Assembly: GCF_002355335.1 (NCBI RefSeq)
Contig: NZ_AP014946.1
Location: 2,619,501 to 2,683,500 of the forward strand
Length of the DNA: 64,000 nucleotides
Origin: Variibacter gotjawalensis
GTDB taxonomy: Bacteria; Pseudomonadota; Alphaproteobacteria; Rhizobiales; Xanthobacteraceae
Direction of reading: 5' to 3'
In this document: positions 1 through 8,867 of the stretch, one piece after another
Layout: every line of letters begins with the position of its first letter
How positions within the stretch are numbered: position 1 is the stretch's first letter
Notes under the pieces: generated by a model
The model's database searches: none
Seen by the model: the letters and a program-made list of their open reading frames with translations, nothing else
What the model was told of the DNA's origin: nothing
Translations under genes and position numbers: made by a program

Positions 1-25
1 GTGAAGCGATCAATCGTCGCGGCGC

Positions 26-1705
26 TTACTTCGCTGCCGCAGCGGCCGCCAAACGCGTCATTCCTTCGCGAGAGATGGCGCAGATCGGTCCCGATTTGGC
101 CGCCGCTTCCCGCAGCCGGGGTGGCAGATACCGACAGCCGACGACAATCCCGTCGGAATCGCGATCGATGAGATATGCGATCGGGTCTTTGATCGTGCCC
201 TCCCACGGACCAAATATCCCCGTAAAGTGTAAGGGGCGGTAAGAATCCTGCAGCACGAGGTAGGTGAGATCGTCAATGACCAGGCGATTGAGCCGACGCC
301 CTTTCGGCATGCCGCTTGCCGCCATCGCTTCGCTGATGTTGAGCTCGATTTCGCGACGCCCCGCGATCGACACGGAATATGGTTGTCCGGCTGCATAGCC
401 CGGCGTCGTATTCGCTCGTGCGAGCGGAACGGCGTACGCCCACATCACGAAGGCCTGCGTGACGATTGCGATCGGCACCGCGATAAACGTCAAACCCCGT
501 GCGTATACGGAGATCCGATCGGTGGTACGAAGCGACCAGCAGATCACGATGAAAATAGCGAGCATCGGCAGGACGTGCGCTGCCTCGTATACATTTCGAT
601 TGAGTTGACTGGCTCCCCATGCGGCGATCACGGCGGCGACGGAAACCGCGATGACGACGCGGGTGTCACCGAATGCCAATAGGCCTCGCCTGACGACGAA
701 AGCAATCAAAAAGGCGATGGCAATTATGGTTGCGAAAGCCCAAATCAAGCAGATCGCGAGAAAGAGCGGAGTGTGGAGCACCGGTGCAACGCGGTTCGGC
801 GGCAGCCAGTGCGACATCGGTGGCTCGACCGGCACAGCGAGCGCGACGTAATTGAGCGGATTTGCACCTTTGAGAAGTTGTAGAACGAACGCCGAAAAGC
901 CGTTCTGCTGAAGAAAAGTCACGAAGATGCTTTCGCTGGCGAACATCTCGAAAAGAATCGGATCGTTCGGGCACTGGAAGCGGCCGCTCCAATACACAGC
1001 GGAGACCGCCGCGGAAGCGACAAGCAGTAGTGCACCTAGTGTGCGTGGGAGCACGGTGCCCTTGCCGCGGCTCGAGACCAGCAGACTTCCGAGGGCGATC
1101 AGTACATATACAACCCCCTTCAGATGATAACTTTGCGCCACGATCGATAACGCGACGATGAGCAGCATTTTGCACCAAGCGGCCCGCGCGGAATTGAGCT
1201 GCGGAAATCGCGCTAAGCTTGTGAGCACGATCAGCGCCGATGTCAGCACCAGGATTTGCTCCGGCCTGCTCATCACCAGCACGAGAGGAAGTACTCCCGC
1301 CGTCAGCAGCGCGAATACCAGCGCGGCCGTCAGTCGGCTTTGTTCGGGCTCCGCTTCAAGCTGCTGCACCAAGCGCCAGAACAAGCCGATTGATACGAGC
1401 GCACAAACGACGCCGGCAGCGCGTACGAAAATCGGCGCCGCCAATACGTCGTTGGCGATGGCCGAGAAGTATCGCATCGGCATGATGAACCAAGGCGGCG
1501 TCGCAAAACTAGTGGGACCACAACTATCGTTCAGGAGGCTATCTGCGCCATCAATCGCCGCGCGGCGAAGAAACCGCCAGCCCACCTCGTCGGTGTAAAC
1601 CGGCAGGAGCCAGCCGAAGAGGATCGCGGCGATGAGGCAGACAAGCGACACGCCGAGCAACCATCGCGAAATCGAGGACGGTCTATCAATCAAGTCTGTG
1701 GACAT
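26..1705 (-). CDS. Polytopic membrane protein, GT-C glycosyltransferase-like
   Basis: The 559-residue product has about ten hydrophobic segments spread along the first 430 residues and a soluble C-terminal tail of about 120 residues. Right after the first membrane segment there is an acidic motif, YTDEVGWRF, in a predicted external loop. Such a loop-1 Asp-Glu pair is characteristic of GT-C fold glycosyltransferases (ArnT/PMT-like enzymes that use lipid-linked sugars), so a role in glycosylating lipids or envelope polymers is possible. I recognise no specific family. The ATG at 1705 was chosen because the signal-like segment follows it closely; a GTG at 1744 in the same frame would add 13 residues. 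No partner genes lie beside it. Membrane protein is sure, function is weak. Confidence 0.75.
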   Translation of the reverse strand: MSTDLIDRPSSISRWLLGVSLVCLIAAILFGWLLPVYTDEVGWRFLRRAAIDGADSLLNDSCGPTSFATPPWFIMPMRYFSAIANDVLAAPIFVRAAGVVCALVSIGLFWRLVQQLEAEPEQSRLTAALVFALLTAGVLPLVLVMSRPEQILVLTSALIVLTSLARFPQLNSARAAWCKMLLIVALSIVAQSYHLKGVVYVLIALGSLLVSSRGKGTVLPRTLGALLLVASAAVSAVYWSGRFQCPNDPILFEMFASESIFVTFLQQNGFSAFVLQLLKGANPLNYVALAVPVEPPMSHWLPPNRVAPVLHTPLFLAICLIWAFATIIAIAFLIAFVVRRGLLAFGDTRVVIAVSVAAVIAAWGASQLNRNVYEAAHVLPMLAIFIVICWSLRTTDRISVYARGLTFIAVPIAIVTQAFVMWAYAVPLARANTTPGYAAGQPYSVSIAGRREIELNISEAMAASGMPKGRRLNRLVIDDLTYLVLQDSYRPLHFTGIFGPWEGTIKDPIAYLIDRDSDGIVVGCRYLPPRLREAAAKSGPICAISREGMTRLAAAAAAK

Positions 1706-1818
1706 GCTGCGATTGAGATCGGAGGGGCCGGAAGCAAGAATCACACGATCTTATCGGCCGGGTGGCAAAATGTCCTGCGCATGGCTAGGCTTGAGAAAAC
1801 AGGCCGGGAGAAACGCCG

Positions 1819-2688
1819 TTGCAGCCCATCCGCGTCGGAGACGTAACGATCCATCGCATCGTCGAGCAGGAGCAGCCGCTGTTCGACGCCTTCAAATTCT
1901 TTCCCGATCTGACGCCGGAGATCTTGGCCGAGAACGCATGGCTGACGCCGCGTTTCATCACGGCCGACCACAAGCTCAATCTCTGCGTCCAGAGCTATCT
2001 GGTGCAGACGCCGCACCACAACATTCTCATCGACACCTGCGTCGGCAATCACAAGCCGCGGCCGGCGCCGCGCCAGTTCTGGGACATGCTCGACTATCCG
2101 GATTGGGAGCGAAATTTCGCCGCGACGGGCTTGACCCCGAACGACATCGATTTCGTGATGTGCACGCATCTGCACATCGATCACGTCGGCTGGAATACGA
2201 AGCTCGACAACGGCCGTTGGGTGCCGACGTTTCCGAAAGCGCGCTATCTCTTCTCGGATCGCGAGCTCGCGTACTGGACCGAGACGGCGCGCGAGGACGC
2301 GACGAAAGCGCCATGGATGGCGGACTCGGTGCTGCCGATCGTCTCAGCCGGGCAGGCCGACCAGGTGAAGAGCGAGCATCAGTTCTCAGATCTGGTCTCG
2401 CTCTTCCCGACGCCGGGTCACACCATCGATCACTTCTCTGTTCGCGTCGGGCGGGAAGGCGCCGATGCGATCATCACGGGCGACATGGTGCATTCGCCGC
2501 TGCAGGTGAAGTATCCGGAATTCGGCATGTTCTCCGACTACGACTCGAAGCAGGCCGGCGCGACGCGGCGCAAAGTCTTCGCGGCCTGTTGCGACACGCC
2601 GACGCTGGTCTGCACGGCGCATTTCCCGTCGCCCTCGACCGTGCGCATCAAGCGCGACGGCGACGGCTTCAAATGCGTTGAGGCGTGA
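1819..2688 (+). CDS. MBL-fold metallo-hydrolase
   Basis: This 289-residue protein has the metallo-beta-lactamase signature THLHIDHVG (H117, H119, D121, H122), followed by H201 in TPGHTIDH, D222 in TGDMVH and H268 near the C-terminus. Together these form a complete two-zinc site. There is no signal peptide, so it is probably cytoplasmic. The order of ligands fits the lactonase/glyoxalase-II-like branch that hydrolyses lactones, thioesters or phosphoesters; the substrate cannot be read from sequence. The start is a TTG supported by GGGAG at 1806-1810, eight bases upstream. It converges with the glycerophosphodiesterase gene, one base separating the two stop codons. Confidence 0.9.
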   Translation: MQPIRVGDVTIHRIVEQEQPLFDAFKFFPDLTPEILAENAWLTPRFITADHKLNLCVQSYLVQTPHHNILIDTCVGNHKPRPAPRQFWDMLDYPDWERNFAATGLTPNDIDFVMCTHLHIDHVGWNTKLDNGRWVPTFPKARYLFSDRELAYWTETAREDATKAPWMADSVLPIVSAGQADQVKSEHQFSDLVSLFPTPGHTIDHFSVRVGREGADAIITGDMVHSPLQVKYPEFGMFSDYDSKQAGATRRKVFAACCDTPTLVCTAHFPSPSTVRIKRDGDGFKCVEA

Positions 2689-2689
2689 G

Positions 2690-3658
2690 TTAGTCCACCG
2701 CGAAGGGCGGCGGCAGCGGCAAACTCTTCTCCGCCATCACGCCGCGTAGTCGGTCCGGATAGTCCGAGATGATGCCGTCGACGCCGAGATCGATCAGCCG
2801 TGCCATCTCGCTGCGATCGTTCACGGTCCACGGGATCACCTGGATGCCGAGTACTTTCGCGGCCGCAATGCTGTCACCGGTAACCTCACGGTAGTTCGGC
2901 GACCACACCGCACATCCCGCCGCATGCGCGAGCTTCGGCACCGAGTGATCGAAGTCGTCGATGTCGAGACCGGCGAGCCACGGCGACGCGCCGGGCTTGC
3001 CGCGTTGCACGGTGTCGAAAGTCGGCGCTTCGACCGTGAGGCAGACGCGGCGGATTTCCGGCGCGAGCTCGCGCAGAATCTTCAGCGTCCGCCAATCGAA
3101 CGATTGAACGGTCGCACGCTCGGTGAGCCCCGCGTTGCGGATCGCGTCCGCAATCGCGCGCGCGAATGTCGCCGGATCGGCGGTCTCGGCATCCGTCGTC
3201 GGAGATAGCTTCGTCTCGATGTTGAAGCGAACATCCTTCGCGCCGGCGCGTTCGACGAAAGCAACGACTTCGCTGAGCGTCGGGATGCGCGTGCCGTCGA
3301 CCGGTTTCTGCTCCGGATGCGTTTTGCCGTATCCGCTGTCGGCTTTGAGCCGGCCGACGTCGTAGCGCTTCACCTCGTCGAGCGTGAGGTCCCGCAGCGG
3401 TGTGCGCGTCGTGATGTATTGGCCATCCGGCCCGCGCGCGATGTTGGGATTGAGCGTCGGATCATGATGCACGACGAGGACGCCGTCCTTCGTCATCGCG
3501 AGATCGAATTCGAGGGTCGTGACGCCGAGCCGCAGCGCCGTCGCAAAAGCCGGCAGCGTATTCTCAGGCGCAAGCCCGCGCGCGCCGCGATGACCCTGTA
3601 GATCGAACGCGTGCGCGGGAGACGCTAAAATCAACAACAGCGGCAGAAGTCGCTTCAT
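2690..3658 (-). CDS. glpQ: Glycerophosphodiester phosphodiesterase, exported
   Basis: The 322-residue product starts with a signal peptide (MKRLLPLLLILASPAHA), so the enzyme acts in the periplasm. It then shows the GDPD TIM-barrel signature: HRG at 23-25, PENT at 31-34, E50 and D52 in EFDL, H65 in HHDPTLN, and the later segments FNIETK, IPWTVND and DGIISDYP. The family hydrolyses glycerophosphodiesters to glycerol 3-phosphate and an alcohol. The ATG at 3658 was chosen because it gives the signal peptide; it overlaps the TauE/SafE stop (ATGA), so the gene is the third member of an echA-tauE-glpQ run. The symbol follows the periplasmic GlpQ-type family and is not proof of orthology. Confidence 0.88.
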   Translation of the reverse strand: MKRLLPLLLILASPAHAFDLQGHRGARGLAPENTLPAFATALRLGVTTLEFDLAMTKDGVLVVHHDPTLNPNIARGPDGQYITTRTPLRDLTLDEVKRYDVGRLKADSGYGKTHPEQKPVDGTRIPTLSEVVAFVERAGAKDVRFNIETKLSPTTDAETADPATFARAIADAIRNAGLTERATVQSFDWRTLKILRELAPEIRRVCLTVEAPTFDTVQRGKPGASPWLAGLDIDDFDHSVPKLAHAAGCAVWSPNYREVTGDSIAAAKVLGIQVIPWTVNDRSEMARLIDLGVDGIISDYPDRLRGVMAEKSLPLPPPFAVD

Positions 3659-4413
3659 CGCCAGAACATGCCAACGAGACCTTCGCGGATCAACTCCAAC
3701 GATATCACAAACACCAAAACATGCGCGACACGGTAAAACAGGATCGTCGGCATGACGCGGACGACCCAAAACCCGAACATGTTGGTGAGGACCGCGAGCG
3801 GCATCAACATCAGCGACACTGTGAACAGCCGTGTCGAGAAGTTACCGAGCGCGAAATAGGGGATGACCTTCACGGCATTTACGGTCGCAAAAAATATCGC
3901 CACCGTACCGACGAACGTCAGCTTCGGCAGGCGCTGCGGCAGAACATAAACCTGAAACGGCGGCGAGCCTTGCTGCGCCAGCGTTGACGTGAAGCCGGAG
4001 AGCGCACCCCAAAATACACCGGAGGGGACGGACGGCAGCCCGGCATCCGCCTCCGGCGCTTTGGCGAACCACGACTGCAGAATGAAGAGTAGCGAAATGA
4101 AGCCGATGCCGAACTTCACGGCGCTGTCCGAGATGTAAGCCGCAAGGCCCCACGCGACCGCGATCCCGATCACCGCGCCCGGCAGCATGATCATCAGATT
4201 GCGCTTGTCGAAATCGCGCCGATAGAACCACACCGAAATCGCGTCTTGCAGGATCATGATCGGCAGCAGCAGCGCGGCAGCTTCGAGCGGCGGCAGAAAC
4301 AGCGCCATCAGCGGCGTCGCGATGCCGCCTACACCCGCAAAGCCGCCCTTGGAAAGCCCAAGGACGCTCACCGCGAAGATGACGGCGATCCAGAATGTCG
4401 TGTCTGTCGGCAA
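3655..4413 (-). CDS. TauE/SafE family anion permease
   Basis: This 252-residue protein is almost entirely membrane-embedded, with about eight hydrophobic segments. Its first helix ends in the family motif GLSKGGFAGVGG, which recurs in degenerate form in the middle of the protein (GALSGFTSTLAQQGSPP). The family (formerly DUF81) exports sulfite, sulfoacetate or other organosulfur anions; the substrate here is unknown. I start it at TTG 4413, directly before the first helix and four bases after the enoyl-CoA hydratase stop; upstream reading-frame residues are Arg/Ser-rich antisense-like sequence and not membrane-compatible. Its stop overlaps the next start as ATGA, so it is translationally coupled to the phosphodiesterase gene. 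Confidence 0.85.
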   Translation of the reverse strand: MPTDTTFWIAVIFAVSVLGLSKGGFAGVGGIATPLMALFLPPLEAAALLLPIMILQDAISVWFYRRDFDKRNLMIMLPGAVIGIAVAWGLAAYISDSAVKFGIGFISLLFILQSWFAKAPEADAGLPSVPSGVFWGALSGFTSTLAQQGSPPFQVYVLPQRLPKLTFVGTVAIFFATVNAVKVIPYFALGNFSTRLFTVSLMLMPLAVLTNMFGFWVVRVMPTILFYRVAHVLVFVISLELIREGLVGMFWR

Positions 4414-4417
4414 CGTC

Positions 4418-5203
4418 TCAGCGGCCCGCGAATGTCGGCTTGCGCTTCTCGACGAACGCCTTCGCGGCTTCCTTGTGATCGGTCGAGTCGCGGCAGCGCG
4501 AGAGGTGCAGCGCCTCGCCGTCGAAGCAGTCTTCGAGCGACATCGTCTCGGCGTTGTTGATGTTCTTCTTGATGTAGCCGAGCGCAATGGTTGGGCCCTG
4601 GGCGAGCGACATCGCGACGTCGTGCGCGACCTTCTCGGTCTCGGCGTCGGGCACGACCTTCGTCACGATCCCGAGGCCGAGCGCTTCCTGCGCGGAAAGC
4701 ACCGGCGACATCAGGTAAAGCTCGCGCGCTTTCGCGCTGCCGATCATTTTCGTCAGAAAGAACGTGCCGCCGTAGTCGCCCGGAAAGCCGATCTTGGCGA
4801 AGGCCGTCGTGATCTTCGCACTCTCGCTCGCGATACGCAGGTCGCAGGCAAGCGCGAGCGAAAACCCGGCTCCGGCCGCCGCACCGTCGACCTGCGCGAC
4901 GACCGGCTTCTGCATCTGATGCACGAGGCGAGAGATTTCCATCCGGCTGCGCAGATCGGTGACGTTTTCTTCTAGTGTCGCGGGCGCCTTCGTCGTCATC
5001 GCCTGAATGTCGCCGCCGACGCAGAAAGTGCCCCCTGCGCCTTTCAGCAGGATCGCGCGGACCTCGGCATTCTTGGTCGCGGCATGCAGCGCATCCAGCA
5101 TGGCGAACTGCATCTCGGCGCTGAGCGCATTGCGCCGTTCCGGCCGGTTCATCGTGACGGTCAAAAGGCCGCGGTCGAGATGCTGGAGGACGAGATCGCT
5201 CAT
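4418..5203 (-). CDS. Enoyl-CoA hydratase/isomerase family protein
   Basis: This 261-residue protein is a crotonase-superfamily enzyme. It shows MNRPERRNALSAEM near the N-terminus, the first oxyanion-hole loop in GGTFCVGGDIQAM, and the second in GAAAGAGFSLALACDLR, followed by the family segment AKIGFPGDYGG. Members hydrate or isomerise acyl-CoA double bonds in fatty-acid or aromatic degradation. The usual catalytic glutamates are not clearly present, so isomerase or another crotonase chemistry is possible. The ATG at 5203 starts right at the conserved N-terminus. It is the first gene of a three-gene run and lies divergent from the propionyl-CoA synthetase gene, with 176 bases between them that should hold both promoters. 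Confidence 0.88.
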   Translation of the reverse strand: MSDLVLQHLDRGLLTVTMNRPERRNALSAEMQFAMLDALHAATKNAEVRAILLKGAGGTFCVGGDIQAMTTKAPATLEENVTDLRSRMEISRLVHQMQKPVVAQVDGAAAGAGFSLALACDLRIASESAKITTAFAKIGFPGDYGGTFFLTKMIGSAKARELYLMSPVLSAQEALGLGIVTKVVPDAETEKVAHDVAMSLAQGPTIALGYIKKNINNAETMSLEDCFDGEALHLSRCRDSTDHKEAAKAFVEKRKPTFAGR

Positions 5204-5379
5204 AAGGGGAGACCTTGTGGGAAAAGTTGCCGGGATCATACGCAACGCGGCCCCTCCCACAAGCGCGCCGGACGCATCGCAATCACGCGTTTGGCAGCAC
5301 GAACCGCATCATAAGGCTCGGCGGGCACTTGCTATTCCGGGCCCGTCCCGCGAAATTCCGGCAAAAGGAGTTTTGCGGA

Positions 5380-7287
5380 ATGAACGCCAAGGCAAGCCGG
5401 TATCACGAGGTTCACGCGCGCAGCATGAAGGACCCCGAGGGGTTCTGGCGCGAGGTGGCCGAGGAGATCGACTGGGTCAAACCCGCCGACAAAATCTTCG
5501 ATCCGGACATGGGCCTTTATGGCCGCTGGTTCGTCGGCGCCGAATGCAACACTTGCTACAACGCGCTCGATCGCCACGTCGAGCGTGGCCGCGGCGAGCA
5601 GACCGCGATCATCTACGATTCACCCGTCACCAATACGAAGCGCAACATCTCATATGCGGAGATGCTTGCGGAAGTGAAGGCCTTCGCGGCGATCCTGCAG
5701 GACCACAACGTCAAGAAGGGTGACCGCGTCATCCTCTATATGCCGATGGTGCCGGAAGCGATCGTCGCGATGCTCGCCTGCGCGCGTATCGGTGCGGTGC
5801 ACTCGGTCGTGTTCGGCGGCTTCGCGCCGAAGGAGCTCGCGACCCGTATCGACGACTCGCAGCCGGACCTCATCCTCACGGCGTCCTGCGGCATCGAGGT
5901 GCAGCGCATCGTCGAGTACAAACCGCTGCTCGATGCCGCGATCGATCTCGCCAAGCACAAGGTGAAGGACGTCATCCTGCTGCAGCGGCCGCAGGCGAAG
6001 GCCGCGATGACCGAAGGCCGCGATCACGATTGGGCAACGCTGCGCGACGCCGCGATCAAGGCCGGCAAGACGGCCGACTGCGTGACCGTGAAGGCGACCG
6101 ATCCGCTCTACATCCTCTACACGTCCGGCACGACCGGCATCCCGAAAGGCGTCGTGCGCGACAACGGCGGCCACATGGTCGCGCTCAAATGGTCGATGCA
6201 CGGTCTCTACGGCGTGAAGCCGGGCGAAACCTGGTGGTGCTCGTCCGACATCGGCTGGGTCGTCGGCCATTCCTACATCGTCTACGGCCCGCTGCTGCAC
6301 GGCGCGACCAGCGTGTTCTACGAAGGCAAGCCGGTCGGCACGCCGGATGCTGGTGCGTTCTGGCGCGTCATCTCGGAACACGGCGTCGTCGCGCTGTTCA
6401 CGGCGCCGACCGCGTTCCGCGCGATCAAGAAGGAAGACCCGAACGGCACCTTCATTCGCAAATACGACCTCTCGAAATTCCGCACGCTGTTCCTCGCCGG
6501 CGAACGCGCCGACCCGCCGACCGTCGAGTGGGCCGAGCAGCAATTGCAGAAGCCCGTGATCGATCACTGGTGGCAGACCGAAACCGGCTGGTGCATCGCA
6601 GGCAATCCGGTCGGCCTCGGCACGTTGCCGGTGAAGCACGGCTCGCCGACCGTGCCGATGCCAGGCTACGACGTGCGCGTCGTCGACGAAGCTTCGCGTG
6701 AGGTCGCGCGCGGCACCATGGGTGCGATCGTGATCAAGCTGCCGCTGCCGCCCGCATCGCTGCCGACACTGTGGAACCAGGACGCGCGCTGCCGGGAAGC
6801 CTACTTCACTGAGTTTCCGGGCTATTACAAAACCGCCGACGCGGGTTTCATCGATGAGGACGGTTACGTCTACATCATGGGCCGCACCGACGACATCATC
6901 AACGTCGCGGGTCATCGCCTCTCGACTGGTGGCATGGAGGAAGTGCTCGCCGGCCATCCGGACGTCGCCGAATGCGCCGTCATCGGCATTGCGGATGCAA
7001 TGAAAGGCGAAGTGCCGTGCGGCTTCATTGTGCTCAAAGCCGGCGTCGATCGCGACACCAAAGAAATCGAGAAGGAAGTCGTCGCGCTGGTGCGCGAAAA
7101 GATCGGCCCGATCGCCGCGTTCAAGCTCGCGCTGACGGTGCCCCGTCTGCCGAAAACGCGCTCCGGCAAAATCCTGCGCGGCACGATGAAGAAGATCGCC
7201 GACGGCGAGAGTTGGACGATGCCCGCGACCATCGAAGAGCCGAAAGTGCTCGAGGAGATCGGCGAGGTATTGAAGGGGAGGGGCTAG
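5380..7287 (+). CDS. prpE: Propionyl-CoA synthetase-type acyl-CoA ligase
   Basis: The 635-residue protein is an AMP-forming acyl-CoA synthetase: propionate (or acetate) + ATP + CoA gives acyl-CoA. The phosphate-binding loop YTSGTTGIPKGV starts near residue 247 and is followed by RDNGGH, a continuation typical of PrpE, not of Acs. WWQTETGW lies in the middle and the acyl-adenylation lysine K597 sits in RSGKILRGTMKKIAD. Length fits PrpE (about 630). The ATG at 5380 has AAAGGAG at 5364-5370. The enoyl-CoA hydratase gene is divergent from it, which suits short-chain acyl-CoA metabolism. Exact chain-length preference cannot be read off. Confidence 0.93.
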   Translation: MNAKASRYHEVHARSMKDPEGFWREVAEEIDWVKPADKIFDPDMGLYGRWFVGAECNTCYNALDRHVERGRGEQTAIIYDSPVTNTKRNISYAEMLAEVKAFAAILQDHNVKKGDRVILYMPMVPEAIVAMLACARIGAVHSVVFGGFAPKELATRIDDSQPDLILTASCGIEVQRIVEYKPLLDAAIDLAKHKVKDVILLQRPQAKAAMTEGRDHDWATLRDAAIKAGKTADCVTVKATDPLYILYTSGTTGIPKGVVRDNGGHMVALKWSMHGLYGVKPGETWWCSSDIGWVVGHSYIVYGPLLHGATSVFYEGKPVGTPDAGAFWRVISEHGVVALFTAPTAFRAIKKEDPNGTFIRKYDLSKFRTLFLAGERADPPTVEWAEQQLQKPVIDHWWQTETGWCIAGNPVGLGTLPVKHGSPTVPMPGYDVRVVDEASREVARGTMGAIVIKLPLPPASLPTLWNQDARCREAYFTEFPGYYKTADAGFIDEDGYVYIMGRTDDIINVAGHRLSTGGMEEVLAGHPDVAECAVIGIADAMKGEVPCGFIVLKAGVDRDTKEIEKEVVALVREKIGPIAAFKLALTVPRLPKTRSGKILRGTMKKIADGESWTMPATIEEPKVLEEIGEVLKGRG

Positions 7288-7430
7288 TGCTCACTTGATT
7301 CGCGTTGCGGAAATTCCGAAGTGATGAGACGATCTTAGCGTTTCGAACGACGGATTTTCTCAATGCGATTTTCGTGCACGCACGCTGCGATTGCAGCATG
7401 GTGTCGTTACGCGAATGCGTGGTGACGCCG

Positions 7431-7910
7431 ATGTCAGACACCCCAAACCCGCTTGTAGCATCGCCGTTCCTGGTTCAGCTTGCCGGAGAACACGTCACGG
7501 TCTGCGAATGCTGCGAGGACCGGACGCAAGTTGCGTGCGGCCTCATCACTACTCGCTATTGCGCAAAGATCGCGTGGTATTGGGTGCGTTGGACAATCGG
7601 CAAACCTAGTCTGCCGGCAGTCTACGACATCGCGATGGTCCCACCCTCGGTCGAGCCGTATACACATGAGCGAGTGCTCGTCGAGATGGGCCAGTTCTTC
7701 GAGCAGGATGGCGGAGTTGCATTTGGCGATGCCGATAGGAGTCCTCTCGCGAAAGACACAACTGTTTGCGACCGCGCACTGACACGGGATGAGGCGCTAA
7801 TGCCACCATTCGTCGATCGCGCATGCGACTTGTTCGATACGATCTGGATCAATGACCCGCGGCTCGGAGAGTTGCGAACTTGGCGCGAAAACGCGAAGAA
7901 GGAAGGATGA
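7431..7910 (+). CDS. Unknown protein with N-terminal cysteine cluster
   Basis: I do not recognise this 159-residue protein. It has no signal peptide or membrane segment. Near residues 22-47 it carries five cysteines in the pattern CECC-x8-C-x7-C, which could bind a metal. The rest is mixed, with acidic and aromatic residues. The start is ATG 7431; an in-frame GTG eight codons earlier is possible. Its stop codon overlaps the start of the HAD phosphatase gene (ATGA at 7907-7910), so the two are translationally coupled, which is the main evidence that it is real. Confidence 0.6.
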   Translation: MSDTPNPLVASPFLVQLAGEHVTVCECCEDRTQVACGLITTRYCAKIAWYWVRWTIGKPSLPAVYDIAMVPPSVEPYTHERVLVEMGQFFEQDGGVAFGDADRSPLAKDTTVCDRALTRDEALMPPFVDRACDLFDTIWINDPRLGELRTWRENAKKEG

Positions 7911-8521
7911 TCAAAAACATCATCTTCGACGTCGGCAATGTTTTCGTGCAGTGGTCGCCGCACGAGATAGTCGAGCGCAGCTATCAGCTCGCGCAGGGCT
8001 CCGACGAGAACCTGAGTAAAGCCGACACGCTGTTTCGCAACGCGTTGTGGAAAGGCCTCAACCGCGGCGAGATGACGATGGCGGAGGCGCAGCGCGCGTA
8101 TCGCGATCAGTTCGCGCTGTCCGAAGAAGAGGCAGAGCGGCTGTTCTTTCACATTCTGGATTCGCTCGACGTCATCGAAGGCACCGAGGCGCTGGCGCAG
8201 CGCCTGAAGGCTGCGGGCTATCGCATCTTCGCGCTCACCGACAACGTGCACGAGATCGTCGCTTACTTAAAGAACCGCCACACCTTCTGGCCGCTGTTCG
8301 AAGCCGCGACCATCTCGGCCGAACTCGGCCTGCTCAAGCCCGAGGCGGCGATCTATCGCCATGCGCTCGACACGCATGGCCTTGTCGGCGACGAGACGGT
8401 GTTCTTCGACGACATCCAGGCCAACGTCGACGGCGCTATTGCGGCCGGCATGCACGCAAAGGTCTTCACCACGGCGAATCGCTGCGAGGCCGATCTGCGT
8501 GAACTTGGTGTGTCGGTTTAG
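7907..8521 (+). CDS. HAD-superfamily hydrolase, subfamily IA
   Basis: The 204-residue product opens with IIFDVGNVFVQW, the first HAD motif with nucleophile D8 and the G-N variant typical of the YihX-like branch, which dephosphorylates sugar phosphates. FALTDN is motif II, GLLKPEAAIY holds the motif III lysine and VFFDDIQANVDGA is motif IV with the metal-binding acid pair. The helical cap lies between residues about 15 and 85. All catalytic elements are present, so it should be an active phosphatase; the substrate is unknown. The ATG at 7907 is preceded by GAAGGAAGG and overlaps the upstream stop. Confidence 0.9.
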   Translation: MIKNIIFDVGNVFVQWSPHEIVERSYQLAQGSDENLSKADTLFRNALWKGLNRGEMTMAEAQRAYRDQFALSEEEAERLFFHILDSLDVIEGTEALAQRLKAAGYRIFALTDNVHEIVAYLKNRHTFWPLFEAATISAELGLLKPEAAIYRHALDTHGLVGDETVFFDDIQANVDGAIAAGMHAKVFTTANRCEADLRELGVSV

Positions 8522-8760
8522 GCGCTTCGCAGAATCGCCCACGCGAACTCGCGCGGGTAAACGAGTTCTGAATCCCTCCGAAAATATACTTTGGGACTCG
8601 CAAGGCCGACTCAGAGCATCGTCTTTTCAGTCGAACGAAGCCGGAGTTCTTAGTCGTGTACGAAACAGCCATTGCCTTCGCGCTGATGGTCGCGTGCTTC
8701 GTCAACGCGATGTGCCTCTGCGCGTATTTTTAGGGTTGCGCCAACAACAACCTCAGGCGG

Positions 8761-8846
8761 CATGGCCCAGCTTGTCCGGGCCATCCACGTCTTGACTGAG
8801 TCTTCAGAGAAGCAAGGCGTGGATGGCCCGCATGAAGCGGGCCATG
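8761..8846. repeat. Nested intergenic palindrome in the 346-base gap
   Basis: The stretch 8522-8867 has no gene that I can support. Its right part is a nested inverted repeat: outer arms CATGGCCC (8761-8768) and GGGCCATG (8839-8846), inner 12-base arms GGGCCATCCACG (8778-8789) and CGTGGATGGCCC (8818-8829), both perfect. Elements of this kind are dispersed in Bradyrhizobium-group genomes. It lies between converging genes (HAD and antiporter) and could act as a transcription stop. I see nothing else in 8522-8760. Confidence 0.75.
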
Positions 8847-8867
8847 ACGGAGAACTAACCAAACGCC

